Positions 1 through 5,745 of a stretch of 5,802 nucleotides of DNA are shown here, piece by piece. This DNA is from an uncultured Anaerococcus sp. (GTDB lineage: Bacteria; Bacillota; Clostridia; Tissierellales; Peptoniphilaceae): assembly GCF_947253225.1 (NCBI RefSeq), contig NZ_CAMXYR010000076.1, positions 1 to 5,802 on the forward strand, in the 5' to 3' direction. The notes below the pieces were generated by a model that saw only the letters and a list, made by a program, of their open reading frames with translations, was not told the DNA's origin and ran no database searches. A program made the position numbers and the translations under genes. How positions within the stretch are numbered: position 1 is the stretch's first letter; each line of letters begins with the position of its first letter.

Positions 1-22
1 CGCTAGTTCCCCGTCTAGTGCA
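1..22 (-). ncRNA. ffs: SRP RNA (scRNA/4.5S family), 5' fragment
   Basis: Read on the minus strand, these 22 bases contain CTAGACGGGGA followed by TAGCG. This resembles the conserved 5' portion of Firmicutes SRP RNA (the Alu-type CUAG.CGGGGA..UAGCG segment, from memory of the family). The rest lies outside the window. SRP RNA is the scaffold for Ffh in co-translational membrane targeting. It follows the CCA end of tRNA-Ser directly, so it is probably made on the same transcript. Bacillus also places tRNA-Ser and scr next to dnaX, which supports the call. The fragment is short, so the identification rests on one motif plus context. Confidence 0.7.
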
Positions 23-115
23 TGGCGGAGAGCATGGGATTTGAACCCATGATACGCTTAAAACACGTATACACGATTTCCAATCGTGCTCCTTCAACCG
101 CTCGGACAGCTCTCC
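23..115 (-). tRNA. tRNA-Ser(GGA)
   Basis: The minus strand folds into a complete class II (long variable arm) tRNA of 93 nt including CCA. The acceptor stem pairs GGAGAGC with GCTCTCC, followed by discriminator G and an encoded CCA at 25-23. The anticodon stem CACGA/TCGTG encloses loop TTGGAAA, with anticodon GGA at plus-strand 81-79, reading serine UCC/UCU. The variable arm has an ATACG/CGTAT stem, and the T arm is ATGGG-TTCAAAT-CCCAT. The long variable arm and discriminator G are serine-tRNA traits. A good extended -10 promoter lies just upstream, and the SRP RNA appears to begin immediately downstream, so the two look like one transcription unit divergent from dnaX. Confidence 0.97.
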
Positions 116-130
116 TTACTACATTTACTT

Positions 131-159
131 ACTATACCATTTTATCAGAACTATTGCAA
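131..159 (-). promoter_or_regulatory. Promoter for tRNA-Ser / SRP RNA
   Basis: On the minus strand, TTGCAA (159-154, 4/6 match to the -35 consensus) is followed by a 17-nt spacer and TATAGT (136-131, 5/6 match to the -10). TGG immediately before the hexamer makes an extended -10. Transcription would start near 125, about 10 nt before the mature tRNA 5' end. The A/T-tract-rich DNA at about 160-200 could act as an UP element, as is common for stable RNA genes, but that is inference. Confidence 0.75.
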
Positions 160-236
160 AACTTAATTTTGATTAATTAAATCTTCAATTTAAAACTTTT
201 TTCAATCAATTATGAAAATAAGACTTACAGCTGATT

Positions 237-265
237 TTTATTATAAAAGTTACTTGTGGTATAAT
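237..265 (+). promoter_or_regulatory. Promoter of the dnaX operon
   Basis: TATAAT at 260-265 is a perfect -10 hexamer, preceded by TGG (257-259), an extended -10. The -35 at the 17-nt position (237-242, TTTATT) is weak, which is typical where an extended -10 compensates. Transcription would begin near 272, giving a leader of only about 15 nt that carries AAAGGA (276-281) six bases before the dnaX ATG. No room is left for a leader-based riboswitch or attenuator. This is the only convincing promoter seen upstream of the five-gene run. Confidence 0.75.
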
Positions 266-287
266 AGCTAAGTAGAAAGGAAATTTT

Positions 288-2120
288 ATGGCAAAAGCTT
301 TGTATAGGGAGTATAGACCCAAAACCTTCGATCAAGTTCTTGGTCAAGATAGGGTTGTCAACGTCCTAAAAAATCAAGTGAAAAATAATAACTTTTCCCA
401 TGCATATATCTTTGCTGGTGAAAGGGGGTGTGGCAAGACTACTTGTGCAAAAATATTCGCTAAGGCTATTAATTGCTTAAATCCTAAAGATGGTTCACCG
501 TGTCTTGAGTGTGAGAACTGCAAGGCCATAGATGAGGAAACAACTATCGATATCATTGAGATGGATGCGGCTAGTAATAGAAGAATTGACGATATAAGAA
601 ATCTTAAGGATAATGTGATTTATCCACCCAATAAACTAAAGTACAAGGTCTACATAATAGACGAGGCACATATGATTACTAGAGAAGCTTTCAACGCTCT
701 TCTTAAAATTATGGAAGAACCACCTAGCCACCTAGTTTTTATTTTAGCCACAACAGAGATTGATAAGATACCAAATACAATTTTGTCCAGGGCACAAAAT
801 TTTGAGTTTAATAAGATTGACTCCAGTAAAATAAAAGAGCAGATAAATATTATCCTAAGAGACAAGAAAATTAAGATTGAAAACGAGGCTATTGACCTTA
901 TTATAAGGAAGGCCAAGGGAGCCATGCGTGATGCTTTGAGTATTTTAGATCAAGTTATTTCTTATAATAATGAGGAATTTACAGTTTCTGATGTTGAGAA
1001 TTTGTTGGGAGTTGTTGATTTTTACGCAGTGGATAAATTGACATCTGCAATTTTTGCTTACGAGCAAAAGGAGGCTCTTTCTTATATTTTTAGCCTCAGG
1101 GCTAATAATAAGTCTAATAAAGATATACTAGATTCCTTAACTTTTTATCTAAGAGATATAATGATTTATAAGATGAGTGGGGATGAATCGATTTTTGAGA
1201 ATGAGGAAAGGGCAGACTTTATCAGAAAAAAATCTAGCGAAATCGAGATTGATAGGTTGCTTGATATGCTTGATATTTTGAATGATTATGCTAACAAGTT
1301 GAGGACCTCAGATAATACTGATTTGATTATTGAGCTTATGATTGTTAGGTTGATTAATTTTAAGGATGTTAAGTCTTTGGATTCGAGACTTAGAAGCCTT
1401 GAGCGAAATAATAGTGAGGATATTGTTGGTATTATTAACAAGCTAGTAGACAAAAAACTTCAAAGTCTTGATATTAACAAGCTTGTTGAGATAAATTCAA
1501 AACAAGAACTCCAAAATTCATCAAGTATAGGCTCCGAAGGTGATTTTGTCAAAAAGACTAGGGATACTGAGTTTAAAGAAAGTATTGACTCCACGAATGA
1601 CCTTAAAGTTGTCGATACCAAGGTTTTTGAAAATCAACAAGCCGATGATATGAGTAGAGAGGAAACGAAAATTTCTCTTCCTAATAATTTGGTAGAAGAT
1701 GTTAAAGAAGTTATAATAAATATTGCGGGTAGGATGCTAAAACAGATGTTTGAATCTGATGGTTTTTACTACATCTATACTCCTGGGGAGTTTACTTTAT
1801 ATTTGAAGGATGGGTTTTACGGGATTTTTATCCAAACTAAGACTGAAGAAATAGGAAAAGCTCTTGGAAAGATTTTTGATAGAGAAATTGTATTTAGCTT
1901 AGAAGATTACTCCAAGTTTGATGGAGAATATCAAAAAAAAAATCTTGAGCTAAGCTCAGATAATAAATATGTGAAAGAAATCCCAGAAAAAGAGGAAATA
2001 TTGACAGATTCAGTTACTAAAGTAGAAGAAGTTACTGAAGATGAGGCAACGAGTATCGATTTTGGTTCAAGTTTACTTAGATTAAAAGAGATATTTGGAG
2101 CAGAATTAATAGTTAAATAA
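288..2120 (+). CDS. dnaX: DNA polymerase III subunit gamma/tau (DnaX)
   Basis: This is the ATPase subunit of the clamp loader, which opens the beta sliding clamp and loads it on primed DNA in the replisome. The 610-aa protein has all the AAA+ landmarks: Walker A GERGCGKT (44-51), zinc-binding cysteines C63, C72, C75 and C78, Walker B VYIIDEAH (121-128), sensor 1 ATTE (154-157), the arginine finger in SRAQ (R168) and sensor 2 GAMRDALS (211-218). The usual SRC motif reads SRA here. Domain III runs to about 365, followed by a variable linker, a second folded segment at about 465-540, an acidic linker, and a terminal LLRLKEIFGAELIVK peptide resembling the conserved C-terminal tip of Gram-positive DnaX. 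The ATG is set by AAAGGA six bases upstream. It is the first gene of the apparent operon, 14 nt before ybaB/ebfC. A ten-A run with a hairpin at 1933-1958 may yield a shorter form. Confidence 0.97.
   Translation: MAKALYREYRPKTFDQVLGQDRVVNVLKNQVKNNNFSHAYIFAGERGCGKTTCAKIFAKAINCLNPKDGSPCLECENCKAIDEETTIDIIEMDAASNRRIDDIRNLKDNVIYPPNKLKYKVYIIDEAHMITREAFNALLKIMEEPPSHLVFILATTEIDKIPNTILSRAQNFEFNKIDSSKIKEQINIILRDKKIKIENEAIDLIIRKAKGAMRDALSILDQVISYNNEEFTVSDVENLLGVVDFYAVDKLTSAIFAYEQKEALSYIFSLRANNKSNKDILDSLTFYLRDIMIYKMSGDESIFENEERADFIRKKSSEIEIDRLLDMLDILNDYANKLRTSDNTDLIIELMIVRLINFKDVKSLDSRLRSLERNNSEDIVGIINKLVDKKLQSLDINKLVEINSKQELQNSSSIGSEGDFVKKTRDTEFKESIDSTNDLKVVDTKVFENQQADDMSREETKISLPNNLVEDVKEVIINIAGRMLKQMFESDGFYYIYTPGEFTLYLKDGFYGIFIQTKTEEIGKALGKIFDREIVFSLEDYSKFDGEYQKKNLELSSDNKYVKEIPEKEEILTDSVTKVEEVTEDEATSIDFGSSLLRLKEIFGAELIVK
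1923..1958 (+). other. Candidate programmed frameshift / slippage site in dnaX
   Basis: GGAG (1923-1926) precedes ten consecutive A (1933-1942), which hold the in-frame slippery heptamer A_AAA_AAA (1934-1940). Five bases later a hairpin begins: TGAGC (1946-1950), loop TAA, GCTCA (1954-1958), with a possible extra U-G pair. A -1 shift would add Lys-Ser and stop at TGA 1946-1948, giving about 553 aa. A +1 shift, or loss or gain of A in the mRNA, would stop at TAA 1951-1953, giving about 554 aa. E. coli dnaX uses A_AAA_AAG with an upstream SD-like element and a hairpin, and Thermus dnaX uses transcriptional slippage on an A run. The hairpin here is short, so whether it is used is inference. Confidence 0.5.
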
Positions 2121-2134
2121 AAAGGAGAATTAAT

Positions 2135-2473
2135 ATGGCAAGAGGCGGATTTAGAGGCGGTGCACCAAGCATGAATAATATGATGAAACAAGTTAAGAAG
2201 ATGCAAGAGCAAATGGAAAAGGCTCAAGCTGAGATTGAAGAGAAGGAATTCTCATCTTCCGCTGGTGGTGGAATGGTTGAAGCTACAGTCAACGGCAAGA
2301 AGGAAGTTTTAAGGGTTAAAATCAACCCAGATGTAGTTGACCCAGATGATGTTGAAATGCTTGAAGATCTTATTATGGTTGCCATTAATGATGCTATGAC
2401 AAAGGCAGCTAACTATAATGAGGAAACTATGGGTAAACTTACAGGCGGAATAAACATTCCTGGTTTAATGTAA
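2135..2473 (+). CDS. YbaB/EbfC family nucleoid-associated protein
   Basis: This 112-aa protein belongs to the small dimeric YbaB/EbfC family of DNA-binding, nucleoid-associated proteins. It is at the usual family length. A Gly-rich N-terminus (MARGGFRGG) leads into a charged amphipathic helix at about 13-40 (NNMMKQVKKMQEQMEKAQ). The family's beta core follows at 41-68, with SSAGGGMVEATVNGKKEVL and INPDVV. A second helix (73-95) precedes the C-terminal GGINIPGLM, typical of Firmicutes members. AAAGGAG at 2121-2127, seven bases before ATG, sets the start. Its place between dnaX and recR is widely conserved in bacteria and supports a role linked to DNA replication or repair, though the exact function of the family is not settled. 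Its stop codon overlaps the recR start by one base. Confidence 0.95.
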   Translation: MARGGFRGGAPSMNNMMKQVKKMQEQMEKAQAEIEEKEFSSSAGGGMVEATVNGKKEVLRVKINPDVVDPDDVEMLEDLIMVAINDAMTKAANYNEETMGKLTGGINIPGLM

Positions 2474-3078
2474 TGGCTTTGTTTCCAGAATCCTTAAATA
2501 ATTTGATTGAACAGTTCCAGAAACTTCCAACCATAGGTAGGAAAAGTGCCGAGAGGCTTGCTATGTCTATTGTTGATGAAGATAGGAAAACTGTTGATGA
2601 CTTTGCAAAGAGTCTTATAGAAGTAAAGGATAGGATTCATACTTGTGAAATTTGTGGAAACTTAACTGAGGGTGATATTTGTGATATATGTAAAGATATT
2701 ACTCGAAACGAGGAATATCTTTGTATAGTTGAAGATATTAGAAATCTAATAGCTATTGAAAAATCACATGCTTATAGGGGACGTTATCATGTTTTAGGGG
2801 GTCTTATTTCACCATCTGATGGGATAGGACCTGACCAGTTAAATATAGATAAATTATTAGAAAGAATTGACAAAGAAGAAGTTAATGAGGTTATAATGGC
2901 TATTTCTTCAACCATAGAAGGTGAAACTACAATCTTGTTTTTATCAAGTATTTTGGCTAAGAAAAATATAAAAATAAGCAAACTAGCTCAAGGAATTCCT
3001 GTAGGATCTAATCTTGAGTATTTTGACCAACTAACCCTAGAAAGAGCTCTCGAAGATAGGAGAGAAATTATTGATTAA
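2473..3078 (+). CDS. recR: Recombination mediator protein RecR
   Basis: RecR acts with RecO (and RecF) to load RecA onto SSB-coated single-stranded DNA at gaps and breaks. The 201-aa protein has the complete family layout: an N-terminal helix-hairpin-helix with KLPTIGRKSAERLA (17-30), a four-cysteine zinc finger (C58, C61, C70, C73), a Toprim domain starting at LCIVED (83-88) with YHVLGG and SPSDGIGPDQL (105-123), and the C-terminal signature LAQGIPVGSNLEYFDQLTL (171-189). The ATG shares a base with the preceding stop (TAATG) and has no strong SD of its own, so it is probably translationally coupled to the ybaB/ebfC-family gene. Its last eight bases overlap the TTG start of the next gene. Confidence 0.97.
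   Translation: MALFPESLNNLIEQFQKLPTIGRKSAERLAMSIVDEDRKTVDDFAKSLIEVKDRIHTCEICGNLTEGDICDICKDITRNEEYLCIVEDIRNLIAIEKSHAYRGRYHVLGGLISPSDGIGPDQLNIDKLLERIDKEEVNEVIMAISSTIEGETTILFLSSILAKKNIKISKLAQGIPVGSNLEYFDQLTLERALEDRREIID
3058..3073 (+). promoter_or_regulatory. Ribosome binding site and TTG start of the binding protein
   Basis: AGGAG at 3058-3062 sits eight bases before TTG 3071-3073, inside the end of recR. No ATG gives a full signal peptide here, whereas the TTG yields a lysine-rich n-region followed by a hydrophobic core. The SD and the protein features together fix this non-ATG start. The 8-base overlap with recR suggests coupled, reduced-efficiency initiation. Confidence 0.85.
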
Positions 3079-4057
3079 AATAAAAAAATTGATAGTCTTA
3101 GCCTTGGTAGGTTGTTTGTTTACATCTTGTTCTGCTAGTAAATCTGATGTCAAAGATAGGGCTAGCCAAGCAAAAATCAGTGAAGCCAAAGCAGTTACTA
3201 GCGAAATTAATGTAAGTGTATCTACTTTTGCGTCAAGTACTATTTTGGATTATATGGCAAAAGGTGAAGATCAAGCTTATGAAGTTAAATTTGAAGATGA
3301 CCTCGGAAAGCTAATGGAAGGAAAATTCGATATAGCAGTGGTGCCTGCTATTATGGCTCCTGCTATCTATAATGCTACAAATTCAGGTGTAAATATTTGT
3401 GCTATAAGCCTTTTGAATAATTTGTATACAATGAGTGATACAGAAATAAATTCAGCAAAGGATTTATTTGGTAAAACTCTTCTATTAAAAGATATGGGTG
3501 CAAGTTTAGACAAGGCTATCGAATCTAAATTATCTATTTTAAAGAATCTTTTGGGTATGGATATTGCTTTTTACAAGGATTCCAATGATTTAAGTGATAT
3601 GATTTTAGAAAAAAAATCTTTTTTGGCAATACTACCAGAACCATATCTGTATAAAATAAATAGAGATAGAAAATATATAGCCTACGATTTTTCGGAAACT
3701 CTTCCATTCTTATCATTGGATAAGCAAGGTCTTGAAAATGATTTGATATCTGAAGTGGTGCTTGTTAATAAAAAATTTGCTAAGGATAATAATAATGCTT
3801 TGGATAAATTCTTGGATGATTATAAAAATGCTACAGAGAAGATTCAAAATAATCCTCATATGTCAGCTAGCCTTATTAATAAATATGGACTAAATAGTAA
3901 GGAAATGGAAGAAATTTATAGAAGCCTTAACATTGTTTATATTGATGGGGATACCATGAAGGGAATGTTTAATATTTATATGGACACACTCGAAAAGATT
4001 AAGCTAAACTTCTACCAAGGAGAAAGACCAGGTGATGATTTCTACTACGTCAAGTAG
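3071..4057 (+). CDS. ABC transporter substrate-binding lipoprotein (SsuA/THI5-like)
   Basis: This is an extracytoplasmic solute-binding protein of the SsuA/THI5-like (NMT1) type, used by ABC importers for sulfonates, nitrate, thiamine precursors and similar small molecules. The substrate cannot be read from the sequence. The 328-aa protein starts MIKIKK, then a hydrophobic stretch (7-17) and two possible lipobox cysteines. C15 (LVGC) fits the consensus but leaves a short signal peptide. C20 (FTSC) gives a more normal length with an unusual Phe at -3. A Ser/Lys/Ala-rich tether follows to about 45. Family landmarks are FDIAVVPAIMAPAIYN (86-101), LPEPYL (188-193), IDGDTMKGMFNIYMDTL (291-307) and the terminal GDDFYY (321-326). 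The protein is full length. No permease or ATPase gene is in the window. It overlaps recR by 8 nt and precedes the GH32 gene by 31 nt, so it appears to ride in the dnaX operon. Confidence 0.85.
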   Translation: MIKIKKLIVLALVGCLFTSCSASKSDVKDRASQAKISEAKAVTSEINVSVSTFASSTILDYMAKGEDQAYEVKFEDDLGKLMEGKFDIAVVPAIMAPAIYNATNSGVNICAISLLNNLYTMSDTEINSAKDLFGKTLLLKDMGASLDKAIESKLSILKNLLGMDIAFYKDSNDLSDMILEKKSFLAILPEPYLYKINRDRKYIAYDFSETLPFLSLDKQGLENDLISEVVLVNKKFAKDNNNALDKFLDDYKNATEKIQNNPHMSASLINKYGLNSKEMEEIYRSLNIVYIDGDTMKGMFNIYMDTLEKIKLNFYQGERPGDDFYYVK

Positions 4058-4075
4058 AAAATTATCTAATAAAAT

Positions 4076-4091
4076 AAAGGATCACAAAATG
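4076..4091 (+). promoter_or_regulatory. Ribosome binding site fixing the GH32 start
   Basis: AAAGGA (4076-4081) lies seven bases before ATG 4089-4091. The reading frame extends upstream to a GTG at 4032 inside the binding-protein gene, but that start has no good SD and would add 19 residues unrelated to the GH32 fold. The ATG at 4089 is therefore chosen. Confidence 0.85.
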
Positions 4092-5486
4092 CTTTATAAA
4101 AAAACTTACGAAAATAGTACTGAAAAATTTAAAAAAATGGCTGATAAAGTTCAAACCGATCCTATGCTTTTGAAGTATCATATTTACCCTGAAGCTGGTT
4201 GGCTCAATGACCCAAATGGTCTATGTCAATTTAAAGGAAATTTTCACATATATTTTCAATATTCTCCCCTCGATGAAAATAGAAAAGAAATAATTTGGGG
4301 ACATGTTTCAAGCCCTGATTTTATACATTTTAAAAGAGATAATCCTTTCTTGTATGCAGATTCACCCTTAGACAAAGATGGGGCTTATTCAGGATCTGCA
4401 TTCATAAAAGATGATGAAATAAACTATTTTTATACTGGAAACGTAAAGTATGACGGAGATTTTGATTACATAAATGATGGACGTGAGCACAATACTATAA
4501 AAGTTAAGTCTAGGGATGCTGTTAATTATGATGAAAAGGAATTGATTCTAACGAATTCAGACTATCCTTTGGATATTACTAAGCATGTTAGAGATCCTAA
4601 AATATACGAAAAAAATGGCATATATTATATGTTCTTAGGAGCAAGGAGCAAGGAAGATAAGGGAATGGTCCTAGTTTTTAAGTCTGCGGACTTAGAAAAT
4701 TTCACATACCATATGCGTATAGAAAGCAATGATAAATTTGGCTATATGTGGGAGTGTCCTGATTTTTTCGAGCTTAATGGTAAGGATTTGTTAATTGTTT
4801 GCCCCCAAGGACTACAAAAAGAGGACTACAAATATCAAAATATTTATCAAGCTGGTTATTTTCCAATAGAAATTGACCTAGAAAATAAAGAATATAGGTT
4901 AGGAAAATTTAAAGAGCTGGATTATGGTTTTGATTTCTATGCCCCACAAACTTTTCAAGATGAAAGTGACAGAAGAATTTTGCTTGGATGGATGGGGATG
5001 CCAGATGCAGAATATACTAACCCAACTACTAAATATAAATGGCAACATTGTCTAACTATTCCTAGAGAATTAACTTATATAAATGGAAAAATTTGTCAAA
5101 GACCTATTAAAGAACTAAAAAAATTAAGGCAAGAAAATGAGTATTTGCCTAGGGGAGAAAAGCTAGAAATAAGTGTTTTTGAAGCTTTATGTTCAAAAAT
5201 AGCATCCGAATTTAAGGTGAAATTGAGAGGAGATGTTACTTTAACTTACAACAACCAAACTCTTATACTAAACATGGGAGAAAGCTCCTGGGGCAGAAAG
5301 ATAAGACAAGTTAGAATAGAAGAAATCGAAAATATAAGAATATTTTCAGATAAATCAAGCTTGGAAATCTTTATAAATGACGGAAGCTACACTCTATCAA
5401 CCAGAGTATATTCAAAAAATATGAATTTTTCATCTGATGATTTAGACTTTGAAGTCTATAGACTAAATCCAATTAAGTTTATGTAA
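4089..5486 (+). CDS. scrB: GH32 beta-fructosidase, probable sucrose-6-phosphate hydrolase
   Basis: This glycoside hydrolase family 32 enzyme probably cleaves sucrose 6-phosphate into glucose 6-phosphate and fructose in the cytoplasm after PTS uptake. The 465-aa protein has no signal peptide. In the N-terminal five-bladed propeller the catalytic triad is complete: nucleophile D41 in WLNDPNG (38-44), transition-state stabiliser D169 in RDP (168-170), and acid/base E222 in WECPD (221-225). Other family motifs are SGSA (101-104), DFYAPQ (282-287), GWMG (300-303) and the beta-sandwich motif LEIFINDG (425-432). Length and lack of secretion fit ScrB/SacA better than secreted levanase or inulinase, but specificity within GH32 cannot be proven from motifs. 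Unusually, no sucrose PTS, fructokinase or LacI-type regulator gene is adjacent. It lies 31 nt after the binding-protein gene with no terminator or clear promoter between, so it is likely co-transcribed with the dnaX run. Confidence 0.9.
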   Translation: MLYKKTYENSTEKFKKMADKVQTDPMLLKYHIYPEAGWLNDPNGLCQFKGNFHIYFQYSPLDENRKEIIWGHVSSPDFIHFKRDNPFLYADSPLDKDGAYSGSAFIKDDEINYFYTGNVKYDGDFDYINDGREHNTIKVKSRDAVNYDEKELILTNSDYPLDITKHVRDPKIYEKNGIYYMFLGARSKEDKGMVLVFKSADLENFTYHMRIESNDKFGYMWECPDFFELNGKDLLIVCPQGLQKEDYKYQNIYQAGYFPIEIDLENKEYRLGKFKELDYGFDFYAPQTFQDESDRRILLGWMGMPDAEYTNPTTKYKWQHCLTIPRELTYINGKICQRPIKELKKLRQENEYLPRGEKLEISVFEALCSKIASEFKVKLRGDVTLTYNNQTLILNMGESSWGRKIRQVRIEEIENIRIFSDKSSLEIFINDGSYTLSTRVYSKNMNFSSDDLDFEVYRLNPIKFM

Positions 5487-5514
5487 GATAAAAATTTTAG
5501 CTAGATTATCTTTT
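5485..5514 (+). terminator. Weak possible terminator after the GH32 gene
   Basis: AAGATAA (5485-5491) can pair with TTATCTT (5506-5512) across a 14-nt loop, ending in TTTT (5511-5514). The stem has one G-C pair only and the T-tract is short, so it would be a poor intrinsic terminator. It is the only candidate seen at the end of the five-gene run, and readthrough into the next small gene is plausible. Confidence 0.25.
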
Positions 5515-5558
5515 AGAAAATATATGTCAACAAATGAAAGGATAGGGTATTATACTTT

Positions 5559-5729
5559 ATGAGAAAAGATAGCGAGAATACAAGGGAAATCAAAAATCTT
5601 TACAATAAAGACAAAAATACTTATCTTAAAGATTTTAAAGATAAATTCAATGATGGCAAAAACATTAGTTATCTCGAAAGAAAGCTAAATGAGTTTAAGC
5701 TAGGGAAATTAGAAATTAACGGTAAATAG
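5559..5729 (+). CDS. Small lysine-rich hypothetical protein (56 aa)
   Basis: I do not recognise this family. The frame encodes 56 residues, starting MRKDSENTREIKNLYNKD and ending KLGKLEINGK. It is highly charged (12 Lys and 3 Arg against 10 Asp/Glu), with no cysteine, no hydrophobic segment and no signal peptide. It looks like a short soluble helical protein, with a possible helix around SYLERKLNEFKL (37-48). AGGG (5544-5547), 11 bases before the ATG, is a somewhat distant SD, and AAAGGA (5537-5542) lies further back. No in-frame alternative start exists before an upstream TGA (5535-5537). Codon use resembles the neighbouring genes and the strand is the same. It lies 72 nt after the GH32 gene. 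Chance is possible at this length, but the composition is protein-like. Confidence 0.5.
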   Translation: MRKDSENTREIKNLYNKDKNTYLKDFKDKFNDGKNISYLERKLNEFKLGKLEINGK

Positions 5730-5745
5730 TTAATGATAGTTGAAT

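Noticed and set aside
160..235. AT-rich repeats and a TTAATTAA palindrome between the divergent promoters, as an operator or origin
   Set aside because: No DnaA-box consensus or extended inverted repeat is visible. The A/T tracts fit promoter-flanking DNA.
374..925. Minus-strand open frames of 60 and 91 codons within dnaX (374-556 and 650-925)
   Set aside because: Both lie opposite the conserved AAA+ coding sequence, have no recognisable domain, and look like mirror frames of dnaX.
1931..2227. 98-codon minus-strand frame spanning the end of dnaX and the start of the ybaB/ebfC-family gene
   Set aside because: It is antisense to two well-supported genes, and its composition is simply the complement of their codons.
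3609..3620. A8 followed by TCTTTTTT in the binding-protein gene as another slippage or terminator site
   Set aside because: Neither alternative frame stops close by, and no SD-like element or real hairpin accompanies it. It encodes Glu-Lys-Lys-Ser-Phe-Leu and shows that A runs alone are common in this AT-rich DNA.
4032..4088. Longer GH32 gene starting at GTG 4032 inside the binding-protein gene
   Set aside because: There is no good SD, the added 19 residues do not resemble the GH32 N-terminus, and ATG 4089 has AAAGGA at ideal spacing.
5527..5556. Promoter-like TCAACA and TATTAT/TATACT just before the 56-codon gene
   Set aside because: Its start site would fall at or after the ATG, so it could not drive the gene with its SD. 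AT-rich DNA gives such matches readily.
5524..5562. Short 12-codon upstream frame (MSTNERIGYYTL) overlapping the 56-codon gene by ATGA, as a leader peptide
   Set aside because: There is no SD before its ATG, and nothing in its sequence suggests attenuation. The overlap may be chance.
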